NCBI RefSeq assembly: GCF_001618425.1
Contig: NZ_BDCU01000009.1
Span: 1 to 64,000, forward strand
DNA length: 64,000 nt
DNA from: Nocardia fusca NBRC 14340
GTDB lineage: Bacteria > Actinomycetota > Actinomycetes > Mycobacteriales > Mycobacteriaceae
Direction of reading: 5' to 3'
The notes beneath the pieces are model-generated. The model was given only the letters and a program-made list of their open reading frames with translations, was not told where the DNA came from and did no database searches. Numbering within the stretch: position 1 is the stretch's first letter; each line of letters begins with the position of its first letter. This document shows, piece by piece, positions 18,296 to 27,320 of the stretch. The position numbers and the translations under genes are program-made.

Positions 18296-19852
18296 ATGAT
18301 CATCGATCCGAGTGGGCGCGGGCCCACGATGAAGCAGTTGCTGATCGCGGGCACCTGCGGTCTGATCGTCTTCGCGGTCGTGCTCGGCTTCCTGATGGCC
18401 CGGTATCAGGGCTATTTCGTGGAGAAAGTCAAGGTGACGGCCAATCTCACCACGACCGGTGACGGGCTGCCCGAACAAGCCGACGTCAAGTTCCGCGGTG
18501 TGCTGGTCGGCGCGGTGAAGAACGTGTCGGTCGCCGCCCAGGGCGAACTGCAGCAGGTCAACATCGAACTGAAGCCCGAATTCGCCGACGGTATCCCGGC
18601 CACCGTCACTGCCCGCGTGGTGCCCAGCAACCTGTTCGCCGTCACCTCGGTGGAGCTGGTCTACAACGGGCCCAGCCAGGACCATCTCGACGAGGGCTCG
18701 ATCATCGAGGAAGACCGCAGCCAGGGCACCATCGCGCTGCAGGACACCCTGACCACGGTGCAGAACATCCTCGACGCCATCGATCCGATGCAGTTCGGCC
18801 GGGTGCTGGGGACGCTGTCCTACGCGCTCGACGGCAGCGGCCGGATGCCCGGGTCGACCATCGAACGGATCGACCGCTGGGTGACCTCGGTGGACGAGTC
18901 GATTCCCGATCTCGGTGTCTTCCTCGGCGATCTCTCGGGTTCGGTGCACGCGCTCAACGAATCGGCGCCGGAACTCATGGACGTCCTGGCCTCGTCCGTC
19001 CAGACCGCGAGCACGATCGCCGACCGGCGCGAGGAACTGGTGAACGTGATCACCGGCGCCAGCAGTATGGCCGATCAGATCAACGATCTGTTCGCCCGGA
19101 ACCCGAATGTCGGCAAAGAGCTCACTGTCGGGCTGAACCAGACCTTCGGTGCGCTGGCCGCGAACCCGTCGTCCATCACCAACGCCATCAGCAATCTGAA
19201 CAACTCCTCGCGCAAGCTGAACACGGTGTTCACCTGGGGTCCGCAGCGGCAGATGGTCTGGAACGCGGGCGTCACCTTCACCCCGTTCAACCCCAACACC
19301 GTGGCGGACTGCCCGCGCTACGGCGATCTGGCCGGCCCGAGCTGCGCCACCGCCCCCGCGGTCGCGGATCCCGGCTACCTCCCCGAGCAGGTGAAACCGC
19401 GCCGGCTTCCCGCCGCCGACGGGCTGCCGGTGCTGCCGCCGCTGCCCGGCCTGCCGGAGATCCCGGGCGTCACCACCCAGGCCGGCGCGCCCGCACCGGC
19501 GGCGCAGGCGCCGGGCACCAACCCGTTCGCAGGTACGCCGCTGGAAGGGCTTTTCCCGCAGGGGTTGCCGCAGCTTCCGGGACTGCCCGGGGCACCGGCT
19601 CCGGCTCCCGCCGCGCAGCCCGGTGCGCAGCCGCAGAATCCGCCGGCCCAGCCGGGAGCGCCCGCACCGGCCGCGGGCAACGGCACCGCCCCGGGCACCG
19701 GCGTGGTGCCCGCGGCCGCACCGATCACCTACGAGGGCGACGCCGCGGTGGAGACGCTGCTGGGTCGCAAGCCGTCCTCGATGGAGTACTTGATGCTGAG
19801 TTCGATTCTGGAAGGCGGAACCCTGCGCGTGACCGAGGAGGCCGCCTCGTGA
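18296..19852 (+). CDS. mceA: Mce family protein A with Pro/Ala-rich C-terminal tail
   Basis: 518 residues. One N-terminal TM (QLLIAGTCGLIVFAVVLGFL), the MlaD/Mce domain (about 40-120, with VKFRGVLVGAVKNV), a long helical region with the cholesterol-uptake-porter (Mce4_CUP1) type fold to about 330, then about 120 residues rich in Pro, Ala and Gly. Mce proteins form a periplasmic tube carrying lipids (fatty acids or sterols in mycobacteria). The stop overlaps mceB by 4 nt. Confidence 0.92.
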   Translation: MIIDPSGRGPTMKQLLIAGTCGLIVFAVVLGFLMARYQGYFVEKVKVTANLTTTGDGLPEQADVKFRGVLVGAVKNVSVAAQGELQQVNIELKPEFADGIPATVTARVVPSNLFAVTSVELVYNGPSQDHLDEGSIIEEDRSQGTIALQDTLTTVQNILDAIDPMQFGRVLGTLSYALDGSGRMPGSTIERIDRWVTSVDESIPDLGVFLGDLSGSVHALNESAPELMDVLASSVQTASTIADRREELVNVITGASSMADQINDLFARNPNVGKELTVGLNQTFGALAANPSSITNAISNLNNSSRKLNTVFTWGPQRQMVWNAGVTFTPFNPNTVADCPRYGDLAGPSCATAPAVADPGYLPEQVKPRRLPAADGLPVLPPLPGLPEIPGVTTQAGAPAPAAQAPGTNPFAGTPLEGLFPQGLPQLPGLPGAPAPAPAAQPGAQPQNPPAQPGAPAPAAGNGTAPGTGVVPAAAPITYEGDAAVETLLGRKPSSMEYLMLSSILEGGTLRVTEEAAS

Positions 19853-20880
19853 GGGGAGTTCGCAAACCGCTGATCGGGTTCAGCCTGTTCGCGGTGGTAT
19901 CCGTGCTGGTCACGGTGCTGGTGTGGAATACGCTGGCCCGGACGGTCGACGGTGGTACGAAATCGTATTCCGCGGTTTTCACCGATGTACTGGGCTTGCG
20001 GGAGGGCGACGACGTCCGGATGGCGGGCGTGCGGGTCGGCAAGGTCCAGAAGATCGAGGTCACCGACGACCACAACGCCAAGGTCAGCTTTATCGTCCAG
20101 GACGATCAGACGCTCTTCGGCAACACCAAGGCGCTGGTGCGCTACCAGAACCTGATCGGCCAGCGCTACGTCGCGCTCGCGCCGGGGTCCGGTGGCGATG
20201 CGACCCAGTTGCCCGAGGACGGCACCATCCCGTTGGACCGCACCGAGCCGTCCTTCGATATCTCGGCGCTGCTCAACGGTTTCCAGCCGCTGTTCGAGGT
20301 GCTCGAGCCCGCGCAGGTGAACCGGCTCTCGGAAACCTTCATCCTCGCGTTGCAGGGCGATCGGGTGTCGTTGAGCTCGTTCATCACCCAGGCCGCCACC
20401 ATGGCCACCGATTTCCAGCGGCGTGACGCCATCCTCAGTGATGTGATCACCAACCTCAGCGGTGTGATGGCCGGTCTGGCCAAACGAGGGGACGAATTGG
20501 AGACGCTGATAACCCAGACGCGGGCGCTGATCGGCGGCTTGTACGAGCAGGGACAGCAGTTGCTCGGCTCGACCGAGCAGATCGCTGGCGCGACCACGGC
20601 TCTCGTCGGCATGGTGGGCAATATCCAGCCGAAGCTGGAGGCCGTCCAGAATTCGACACGTGACGCTTTGACCCTGTTCCTGGCCAACGGCGCCAAGCTG
20701 GATCAGGCCGCAATCGACCTCCCGTCCATCCTCGCCGACGCCGGGCGCTTCACCTCCGAGGGCGCGTACGCCAACGCCTACATCTGCCGACTGGATGTAT
20801 CGCTCTACGGTGTGCTGTTCCCGCGCGGGCTGTTCTCGCAGATCGGCGGCAATTCGCAATCGGCGGTGTGCCGGCCATGA
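19849..20880 (+). CDS. mceB: Mce family protein B
   Basis: 343 residues, GTG start overlapping the mceA stop. N-terminal anchor (GFSLFAVVSVLVTVLVWNTL), Mce domain with REGDDVRMAGVRVGKVQKIEV, then helical coiled-coil-like segments and a C-terminal part with two Cys (ICRLDV, VCRP). A subunit of the Mce hexamer; no substrate prediction is possible. Confidence 0.92.
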   Translation: MRGVRKPLIGFSLFAVVSVLVTVLVWNTLARTVDGGTKSYSAVFTDVLGLREGDDVRMAGVRVGKVQKIEVTDDHNAKVSFIVQDDQTLFGNTKALVRYQNLIGQRYVALAPGSGGDATQLPEDGTIPLDRTEPSFDISALLNGFQPLFEVLEPAQVNRLSETFILALQGDRVSLSSFITQAATMATDFQRRDAILSDVITNLSGVMAGLAKRGDELETLITQTRALIGGLYEQGQQLLGSTEQIAGATTALVGMVGNIQPKLEAVQNSTRDALTLFLANGAKLDQAAIDLPSILADAGRFTSEGAYANAYICRLDVSLYGVLFPRGLFSQIGGNSQSAVCRP

Positions 20881-21875
20881 TGACGAAACTCAAAACCTGG
20901 TTCAACAACAATCGGTATTTCGGCCTCGGCATCATCGGCGTCATCGTCGTCGGTGTGCTGGTTCTGGCCTCGAGCGGGTTCCGCAATCTCGGGATCGGCG
21001 AACAGTCCATCGAAGCCGAGTTCGTACAGTCCGCCGGGATCACCGTCGGGGACAAGGTCGATGTCGCCGGGGTGCCGGTGGGACGGGTCGCGGCCGCCGA
21101 ACTCGAGGGCGACCACGTACTGCTGACCCTGCAGGTCAGCAATGACGTGAAGCTCGGACCCGATGCCCGTGCCTCCATCAAGATGGCGACCCTGCTCGGC
21201 GCTCGCTATGTGGATCTGGATCCCGGTGACGGTTCCGGCCTGCCCGACGACCGGATCCCGAAGACCAATACCGCGGTCCCCTACGACCTCGCCGACGTGG
21301 TCTCCAAGGGAACCCCGGAGTTCCAGGAACTCGATCCCGGCAAACTGGCCGAATCGCTGAACCTGTTCAACGAGCAGTTGAAGGGGTCGCCGGAACTGGT
21401 GGTCCAGTCGCTGGACAGCATCGGTGCGCTGGCCAAGGTGATCGACCAACGCAAGGACGATGTCTCTCAGCTGCTCAAAGACCTCGACCGGGTGACCACC
21501 ATCCTGGCCGACAACCGCAACAGCGCGCTGCTGATCATCACCCAGGGCGAGGCCATCGCCTCGCGGGTGGTGGAACGGCAGCAGTTGCTGCGCACCCTGC
21601 TCGACAATGTGGCCACGCTGACCGCGCAGTTGCAGGCGATCGGTGCCCAGAACAACAACCAGTTCAGCACCACGCTCGACCAGCTGAACACCATGGCAAC
21701 GGGCCTGCAGAAGAACAAGGACAACCTGGATCGGCTGCTGTCGATCATGCCGCCGTCGGTGCGCTACCTGGCCAATGCGTGGGGTAACGGCAACTACGCC
21801 GAGGTCGGTATTCCGTGGCTGTTCCCGGACAACTGGTTGTGCTTCGCCGAAGTCGCCGAGGGGTGCCAGGGATGA
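20877..21875 (+). CDS. mceC: Mce family protein C
   Basis: 332 residues from ATG 20877, whose ATGA overlaps the mceB stop (ATG 20880 or GTG 20868 are alternatives). Single N-terminal TM (GIIGVIVVGVLVLASSGF), Mce domain with GDKVDVAGVPVGRV, long helical region. Short C-terminus with paired Cys (NWLCFAEVAEGC). Confidence 0.92.
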   Translation: MMTKLKTWFNNNRYFGLGIIGVIVVGVLVLASSGFRNLGIGEQSIEAEFVQSAGITVGDKVDVAGVPVGRVAAAELEGDHVLLTLQVSNDVKLGPDARASIKMATLLGARYVDLDPGDGSGLPDDRIPKTNTAVPYDLADVVSKGTPEFQELDPGKLAESLNLFNEQLKGSPELVVQSLDSIGALAKVIDQRKDDVSQLLKDLDRVTTILADNRNSALLIITQGEAIASRVVERQQLLRTLLDNVATLTAQLQAIGAQNNNQFSTTLDQLNTMATGLQKNKDNLDRLLSIMPPSVRYLANAWGNGNYAEVGIPWLFPDNWLCFAEVAEGCQG

Positions 21876-22972
21876 TCAAGAACAAGATCGGGATCGTGAA
21901 GCGGACCGCTCAGGCGCTGGTCATCGGGGTATCGGCGGTCGCGCTCGGCAGCTGCTCGGTGGTGAACAGCGTGACCGGCGGGGATATCAAGATCACCGCC
22001 GATTTCGAGAACATCGCCGGCATGTTCGAGGGCAACCCGATCACCGTGCTCGGGCTCGAGGTCGGCAAGGTCGACGAGATCGTGCCGCACGGCGATCTGG
22101 TCGAGGTCCATATGACCATCGACGGCGACGTGCAGATCCCGAAGGACGCCATGGCGGTGGTGGTCTCGCCCTCCATCGTCACCGACCGGCATATCGAGAT
22201 GACCCCCCGCTACGTCGAGGGCGACACCCTCGAGAGCGGCGATCATCTGCCGCTGGAACGCACCGATGTCCCGGTGGAACTGGACACGATGCTCAAGACC
22301 ATCGACAAGTTCGCCGATGCGCTCAAACCCCAGGAGGGTCAGGAAGGTGTCGGCCCGCTCTCGGGCCGGGTGCTGTACCCGATGCTCAACGGCCAGGGCG
22401 CGAAGATGCGTGACACTCTCAACGCGCTGTCGAGCGCGCTGAAGGTCGGTGTCGACAACAAGGACCACATCGCGAACATCATCATCAAGCTCAACGAGCT
22501 GACCACGATGCTGGCCGAGAACGACCAGGCGGTCCGCGATTTCAGCAACCAGGCCACCCAGATGACCACCATGCTTGCCGAACAGGCGCCGGGCCTGCAG
22601 GCCACCCTGCAGCAGCTCTACGACTTCCTGAACAACACCAGCTCGATCTTCGCGCAGCATCAGGATCAGCTGGTGGACACGCTGAATCGGATGAACACTG
22701 TGATCGAGCAGCTGCGGGCGAACGCGCACGGTGTCACCGAGGTGGTCGACGTCGCGCCGATGCTGCTGCAGAGCATCCACCGGTCGATGAACTACGAACA
22801 GGGCTACGTCCGGCTGCACGCGCTGATCGGCACGAACCTCGCGAACGGCGAGCTCATCAGCCTGTTCTGCGAACGGATACAGATGAAGTCCGACGGCTGC
22901 CGCACCGGCCGGCCCGAAGATTTCGGACCCGACTTCGGACTCACCGCCGCACTGCTGGGACTGACGAAATGA
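21872..22972 (+). CDS. mceD: Mce family protein D, possible lipoprotein
   Basis: 366 residues from ATG 21872 (ATGA overlap with mceC). Mce domain with GNPITVLGLEVGKVDEI and the usual helical region. The N-terminal hydrophobic segment ends VALGSC (Cys28), which fits a lipobox, whereas in the usual Mce arrangement only MceE is the lipoprotein. Position fourth in the operon argues for the D label. Confidence 0.9.
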   Translation: MIKNKIGIVKRTAQALVIGVSAVALGSCSVVNSVTGGDIKITADFENIAGMFEGNPITVLGLEVGKVDEIVPHGDLVEVHMTIDGDVQIPKDAMAVVVSPSIVTDRHIEMTPRYVEGDTLESGDHLPLERTDVPVELDTMLKTIDKFADALKPQEGQEGVGPLSGRVLYPMLNGQGAKMRDTLNALSSALKVGVDNKDHIANIIIKLNELTTMLAENDQAVRDFSNQATQMTTMLAEQAPGLQATLQQLYDFLNNTSSIFAQHQDQLVDTLNRMNTVIEQLRANAHGVTEVVDVAPMLLQSIHRSMNYEQGYVRLHALIGTNLANGELISLFCERIQMKSDGCRTGRPEDFGPDFGLTAALLGLTK

Positions 22973-24063
22973 TGCGAACGATCCGCCGGGCCCGCCGCGC
23001 CGTGGCCGCCCTCACCGCGGCCGGGACGGTGGTGCTGGCCTCCGGATGCGGTCTGACCGTGGAGGACATCCCGCTGCCGAAACCCGGTATCGGGGGTGAC
23101 ACCTTCACGCTGAAGGCGGTGTTCGAGAACGCGCTGAACCTGCCCGACCAGGCCAAGGTGAAGATCGGCGGTTCCGATGTCGGTGTGGTCACCAATATCG
23201 AGACCAAGAACTTCCAGGCCATCGTCGATATGGAGATCCGCAAGGATATCGACCTCCCCGAGGGCACCACCGCCGAACTGCGCCAGGCCACCCCGCTCGG
23301 CGACGTGTTCATCGCGGTCTCCAAACCGCCCACCGAACAGGACAGCCGGTTGCTCACCGACGGCGATACGCTGCCCATCGAGAAGACCTCGGCCGGTGCG
23401 ACAGTGGAGGAACTGCTGCTGTCGGTATCGCTGATGTTCAACGGTGGCGGTATCGCCCATCTGACCCGGCTGGGCACCGAACTGGACTCGATCGTCGGCG
23501 GTCGCAGCGATCAGCTGGTGCATCTGGTCAACGAGATCACCGGCGTGGTCTCGAGTATCAACGCCAACTCCGCGCAGATCGACAGTGTGCTCGGCGAATT
23601 CAACGTCCTGGCCGATACTCTCGACGCCCGCCGTACCGAACTCGGCCAGGTGGCCGACACCCTGCCGGACATGATCGGGGCGATCGCGGAGAACAACCGA
23701 GCGCTCGGGGACCTGCTGGGCAAGATCGCGACCACCAGCGCGGCGCTCGGCGATTACGCGAACACCACCGGTGGCGATCTGGCCGGGACGCTGGACAACC
23801 TGAACAGCCTGATGGCGGCGCTCGCCGCCACCGGCGACAACTTCGGCGCGCTGATGGATGCCCTGCACGATCTGAAGGGCCCGGTGAACGCCACCTTCCG
23901 TGGTAGCAGCCTGGCCGCCCAGGTCAATGTCACCAATCTCGATATCGCCCTGCTGACCGCGCCCGGCACCAGCCACTTCCACGATGTGCGCGATCTGCAG
24001 GACTTCGCGGGCAGCCTGCTGCAGATCCTTCAGGTCGTGCAGTACCGCGTGGGAGGCCAGTGA
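22969..24063 (+). CDS. mceE: Mce family lipoprotein E
   Basis: 364 residues, ATGA overlap with mceD. Arg-rich n-region, hydrophobic stretch and lipobox LASGC (Cys27), then the Mce domain with DQAKVKIGGSDVGVVTNIET. Corresponds to LprK/LprN-type MceE lipoproteins. Confidence 0.93.
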   Translation: MMRTIRRARRAVAALTAAGTVVLASGCGLTVEDIPLPKPGIGGDTFTLKAVFENALNLPDQAKVKIGGSDVGVVTNIETKNFQAIVDMEIRKDIDLPEGTTAELRQATPLGDVFIAVSKPPTEQDSRLLTDGDTLPIEKTSAGATVEELLLSVSLMFNGGGIAHLTRLGTELDSIVGGRSDQLVHLVNEITGVVSSINANSAQIDSVLGEFNVLADTLDARRTELGQVADTLPDMIGAIAENNRALGDLLGKIATTSAALGDYANTTGGDLAGTLDNLNSLMAALAATGDNFGALMDALHDLKGPVNATFRGSSLAAQVNVTNLDIALLTAPGTSHFHDVRDLQDFAGSLLQILQVVQYRVGGQ

Positions 24064-25226
24064 TGTTGTCCAAGAACAAGATCCTGCTGTCCAATATCGG
24101 ACTGGTGCTGGCGCTGTTGATCGGCGGTACCTATCTGCTGGTCGACGTCATGCGGGTAAATCCGCTGCGCAGCACCTACACCGTCACCGTGAACCTCGAC
24201 CGGTCCGGTGGGCTGCAGCCCGGCAACGATGTCACCCTGCGCGGTTACCGGATCGGTGAGGTGAGCGACCTCGAGCTCATCGACGACGGCGCCGGTATCC
24301 AGGCGAAGGCCGAGATCGATTCCCGCTACGGCATCCCGGTGGATACGAAGGTGGCCGTACAGGCGCTGTCGGGTGCCGGTGAGCAGTACATCGATTTCCG
24401 GCCGGCCGGCGACCAGGGCCCGTACCTGACCGACGGTTCGGAGGTCACCTTCGATCCCGAGCGCGTGAGCACCCCGGTCCCGATCTCGGCGGTGCTGGAG
24501 AATTCCAGCGATCTCATCGCCCAGGTGAACCCGGAACATTTCGCGGTGATCCTGAACGAACTCGATACCGCGCTCAGCGGCGGGCCCGATCAGCTGCGTT
24601 CGCTGATCGAAGGCGTAAGCCTGGTCACCGCGGGTATGGATTCGCTGCTGCCGCAGACCACGCATCTCATCACCAATCTGCGCACCATCGCGGGCACCAC
24701 CTCCCAGGCCCAGCCCGATCTGGGGACGTTGACCGCGAATTCGCGGGTGCTGTTCGATCAGTTCAACAAGGCCAACGCCGAACTGATCAATGTGCTCGAT
24801 CAGGCGCCGGGACAGTTCGCGAGCGTGACCGCCACCCTGGACAGCACCAGTGATCCGATCACCGCGCTGGCCAACAATTTCCTGGCGGTCACCCGCGCGG
24901 CGCAGCTGCGCACTCCCGCGCTGGCCGCGCTGTTCCCGGCACTCGAGATCGGTGGCGCCGCACTCGGCGTCCCCGCTCACGACAACGAGTTCCACACCAT
25001 CCTCGATATCTGGTTCCGGCCGTACTGCCAGTACCAGTCCACCCCGATGAAGACCCAGGTGGTGCAGGACGGCACCCTGCCGAAGTGGAACTACTGCGAC
25101 AGTCCCGGACCGGGTGAGCAGATCCGTGGCGCGGTGAACGCACCGCGACCGAACATCCCGAACAACGGCGCCACCATTCCGCCGGGGGTGGATCCGAACG
25201 AACGTACGCTGCCACCCGTGCGGTAG
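24060..25226 (+). CDS. mceF: Mce family protein F
   Basis: 388 residues from GTG 24060 (GTGA overlap) or 387 from ATG 24063. TM near the N-terminus (IGLVLALLIGGTYLLVDV), Mce domain with QPGNDVTLRGYRIGEVSDL, and a C-terminal part with two Cys (RPYCQYQS, WNYCDSP). Last Mce core subunit; 136 nt then separate it from the Mce-associated genes. Confidence 0.93.
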   Translation: MMLSKNKILLSNIGLVLALLIGGTYLLVDVMRVNPLRSTYTVTVNLDRSGGLQPGNDVTLRGYRIGEVSDLELIDDGAGIQAKAEIDSRYGIPVDTKVAVQALSGAGEQYIDFRPAGDQGPYLTDGSEVTFDPERVSTPVPISAVLENSSDLIAQVNPEHFAVILNELDTALSGGPDQLRSLIEGVSLVTAGMDSLLPQTTHLITNLRTIAGTTSQAQPDLGTLTANSRVLFDQFNKANAELINVLDQAPGQFASVTATLDSTSDPITALANNFLAVTRAAQLRTPALAALFPALEIGGAALGVPAHDNEFHTILDIWFRPYCQYQSTPMKTQVVQDGTLPKWNYCDSPGPGEQIRGAVNAPRPNIPNNGATIPPGVDPNERTLPPVR

Positions 25227-25362
25227 GAGGACCGGTCGCCGCGCGCCGGGTGCGACGGTGCATACTCTCGCAGAGATGCCCGCCACACCCGGCGGTCGTT
25301 TTCGACCGGTAGATTACGGCGCGTTTCCCTACAGCCGCGCCGGGAAGGTGTGAACAGTACAG

Positions 25363-26358
25363 ATGTCCTCAGAAAAACCCGTCTCCGACCCCTTGGAGCC
25401 GGAAGGCACCGGTGTGCCAGCGGACGCCGCGGCTGAGCACGCCCCTTCCGGTAACGACGAAACCGATGCCGCGCCGAGCAGCGGCGCAGCCGAGAACAAA
25501 GCCGATACCGCCGCGGCGGAAACCGGCGCCGCGGACGCCACCGTGCGGTCCGGGAAGGCGGCTTCCCCGGCTTCGACCTCGGAAACCACGAAGTCGGCGT
25601 CCGCCGCCGAGGCCGATACGGTCGGCGCCGATACCGCGGGCGACGAGAAGACGGTGGTGATCGGCAAGGCCGGAGCAGCCGACGACGCCACCGTAGTAGT
25701 GGACAAGGCCGGAGCCGGCGCGACGGTCGCCGCGAGCGAATCGGAGGCCGCCACCGAGAAGGTCGATATCGGGAAGAAGTCCACCGCCGCCGAGGAGGAT
25801 GCGGAAGCCGGTGCGAAGCCCGGCGCCGCCGATACCGCGACATCCACCGGCCGCCGCTCGCCGTTCCCGCTGCCCGCCTTGGTCGGCGCCGCGGTGCTGC
25901 TGGTGACGGCCCTCGTCGCGGTCGGGGTCTTCTTCTTCCTCGCCGGGAACAAGCAGGACGAGCTGGACCGCCGCGCCGCGGCCACCAAGGCCGCCTGCGA
26001 TTTCGGGAACAATTTCGCCACCTACACCGGCGACAAGGCCGACGACTACATCCAGCGCCTGGACCGGTCCGCCACCGGTGAGTGGAAGAAGCTGGTCGCG
26101 CAGATCGGACCGGACCTGAAGACCCGGTTCGCCGAGTCCAAGGTCAGTTCCACCGCGAACGGCGTGCAGTGCGGTTACGAATCCGGGTCCGGTGACGAGG
26201 CGCGGGTGGTGCTGGTCATCGACCAGCAGTTCACCACCGCCAACGTTCCGCAGGAGCAGGGGCCGGGGCAGGTCAAGGTGGCCGCGAATGTCTCCATGCA
26301 GAAGGTCGACGGCACCTGGCTGGTCGCCGACTTCGATACGCCGATGATGCAGCAGTAG
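25363..26358 (+). CDS. Mce-associated membrane protein with long acidic/Ala-rich N-terminal region
   Basis: 331 residues. About 160 residues of low-complexity Ala/Glu/Asp/Thr sequence precede one TM (about 167-190, ALVGAAVLLVTALVAVGVFFF) and an extracytoplasmic Mas-type domain of about 140 residues with paired Cys (KAACDF, VQCGYE). Mce-associated proteins in mycobacteria stabilise the Mce transporter. The long disordered cytoplasmic arm is unusual in length. The next gene is a paralogue. Confidence 0.85.
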   Translation: MSSEKPVSDPLEPEGTGVPADAAAEHAPSGNDETDAAPSSGAAENKADTAAAETGAADATVRSGKAASPASTSETTKSASAAEADTVGADTAGDEKTVVIGKAGAADDATVVVDKAGAGATVAASESEAATEKVDIGKKSTAAEEDAEAGAKPGAADTATSTGRRSPFPLPALVGAAVLLVTALVAVGVFFFLAGNKQDELDRRAAATKAACDFGNNFATYTGDKADDYIQRLDRSATGEWKKLVAQIGPDLKTRFAESKVSSTANGVQCGYESGSGDEARVVLVIDQQFTTANVPQEQGPGQVKVAANVSMQKVDGTWLVADFDTPMMQQ

Positions 26359-26397
26359 TTGCAGCCGCGAGACGAACAGACGTTAGGACTCGAAGCT

Positions 26398-27024
26398 ATG
26401 GTCAAGAACGAGACCGCGGCACCGGACACCGGCGACAAGTCCGGACTGCTGCCGGTGGTGGCTGCCTTCGTGGCGGGCGTGGTGCTGGTGGCGCTGGTCG
26501 CCGCCGGCGTCGTGTACTTCCGGGCGTTCCAGCAGAACCGCGCAGAGCTCGCCGCCCAGGACCAGTCCACCCGCGCCGCATGCGATTTCGCCCGCGCGAC
26601 CAACACCTATGACTACCAGGGCGACCTGGACGGATTCATGCAGGCCATGAAGGACGGCGCCACCGACGATGTGGTGTCCTCGCTGGAACAGAACTGGGAT
26701 GTCCTGCGCCAGCTGCTCACCGAATCCAAGGTGAAATCCTGGGTCGACGAGGCGACCTGCGGTTTCCAGTCCGGTGACGAGAAATCCGCGAAGGTGCTCG
26801 TCAATATCGGCCTCATGAAGACGAATTCGGTGACCCCCGAACCGAAGCGCCAGGACATCGCGGTGACCGCGAGCCTGGAAAAGGACGGCGACCGCTGGAT
26901 CGTGAACCAGTGGGAACTGGCCATGCTCGCGGGTATCGGTGGTCAGGGTGGACAGCCCGCACCGGCCGGCCCCGCGCCGGTCGCCCCCGAAGGCGGACAG
27001 CCCGCCCCGCAGCCGGGTAACTGA
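26398..27024 (+). CDS. Mce-associated membrane protein
   Basis: 208 residues from ATG 26398 (a TTG at 26359 would directly follow the previous stop). One TM (VVAAFVAGVVLVALVAAGVVYF), then a domain alignable with the preceding protein (RAACDF, TCGFQSG, paired Cys) and a Pro/Gly-rich tail. Probably acts with the upstream paralogue at the Mce complex. Confidence 0.85.
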   Translation: MVKNETAAPDTGDKSGLLPVVAAFVAGVVLVALVAAGVVYFRAFQQNRAELAAQDQSTRAACDFARATNTYDYQGDLDGFMQAMKDGATDDVVSSLEQNWDVLRQLLTESKVKSWVDEATCGFQSGDEKSAKVLVNIGLMKTNSVTPEPKRQDIAVTASLEKDGDRWIVNQWELAMLAGIGGQGGQPAPAGPAPVAPEGGQPAPQPGN

Positions 27025-27320
27025 TGCGAGGCGCCCGGAAGACCCCGGGCGCCGCCGACTACGAACATATGGCCGACGACTACGCAGCCAACCCTGTCCG
27101 GGCTACAGAGGTAGTCGGTCCGGTTGAGATCGGCATGACCGCACTACGGAAGGGCCGCCCCCGCCGGAATGCGCAAGGGCAAGACGCCTGGACAATCGGT
27201 GCGGGCTCCCTGAAGCTTTGCGGGCCAACTGGCCTACGGTTGAGGGTGCGCGCGATCGGCGCGCTCGAGATAGGCCTACGCCCGGTCGCCCATGTCCGGG
27301 TCTACGCGGCGCAGTGCTGA
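27024..27320 (+). pseudogene. Remnant of a ribbon-helix-helix antitoxin-like gene
   Basis: Starts with ATG overlapping the previous TGA. The first 50 codons (ADYEHMADDYAANP, then ALRKGRPRR) look like the N-terminus of actinobacterial CopG/RHH antitoxins. The typical continuation GKTPGQSVRAP appears in another frame at about 27177-27210 and soon meets stops. It therefore looks frameshifted; the remaining in-frame part is not protein-like. No toxin partner is adjacent. Its 3' end overlaps the convergent XRE gene. Confidence 0.45.

Noticed and set aside
17504..18949. 481-codon minus-strand ORF
   Set aside because: It is antisense to yrbEB and mceA, rich in His, Gly, Arg and Asp, and has no ribosome-binding site; the plus-strand Mce genes are certain.
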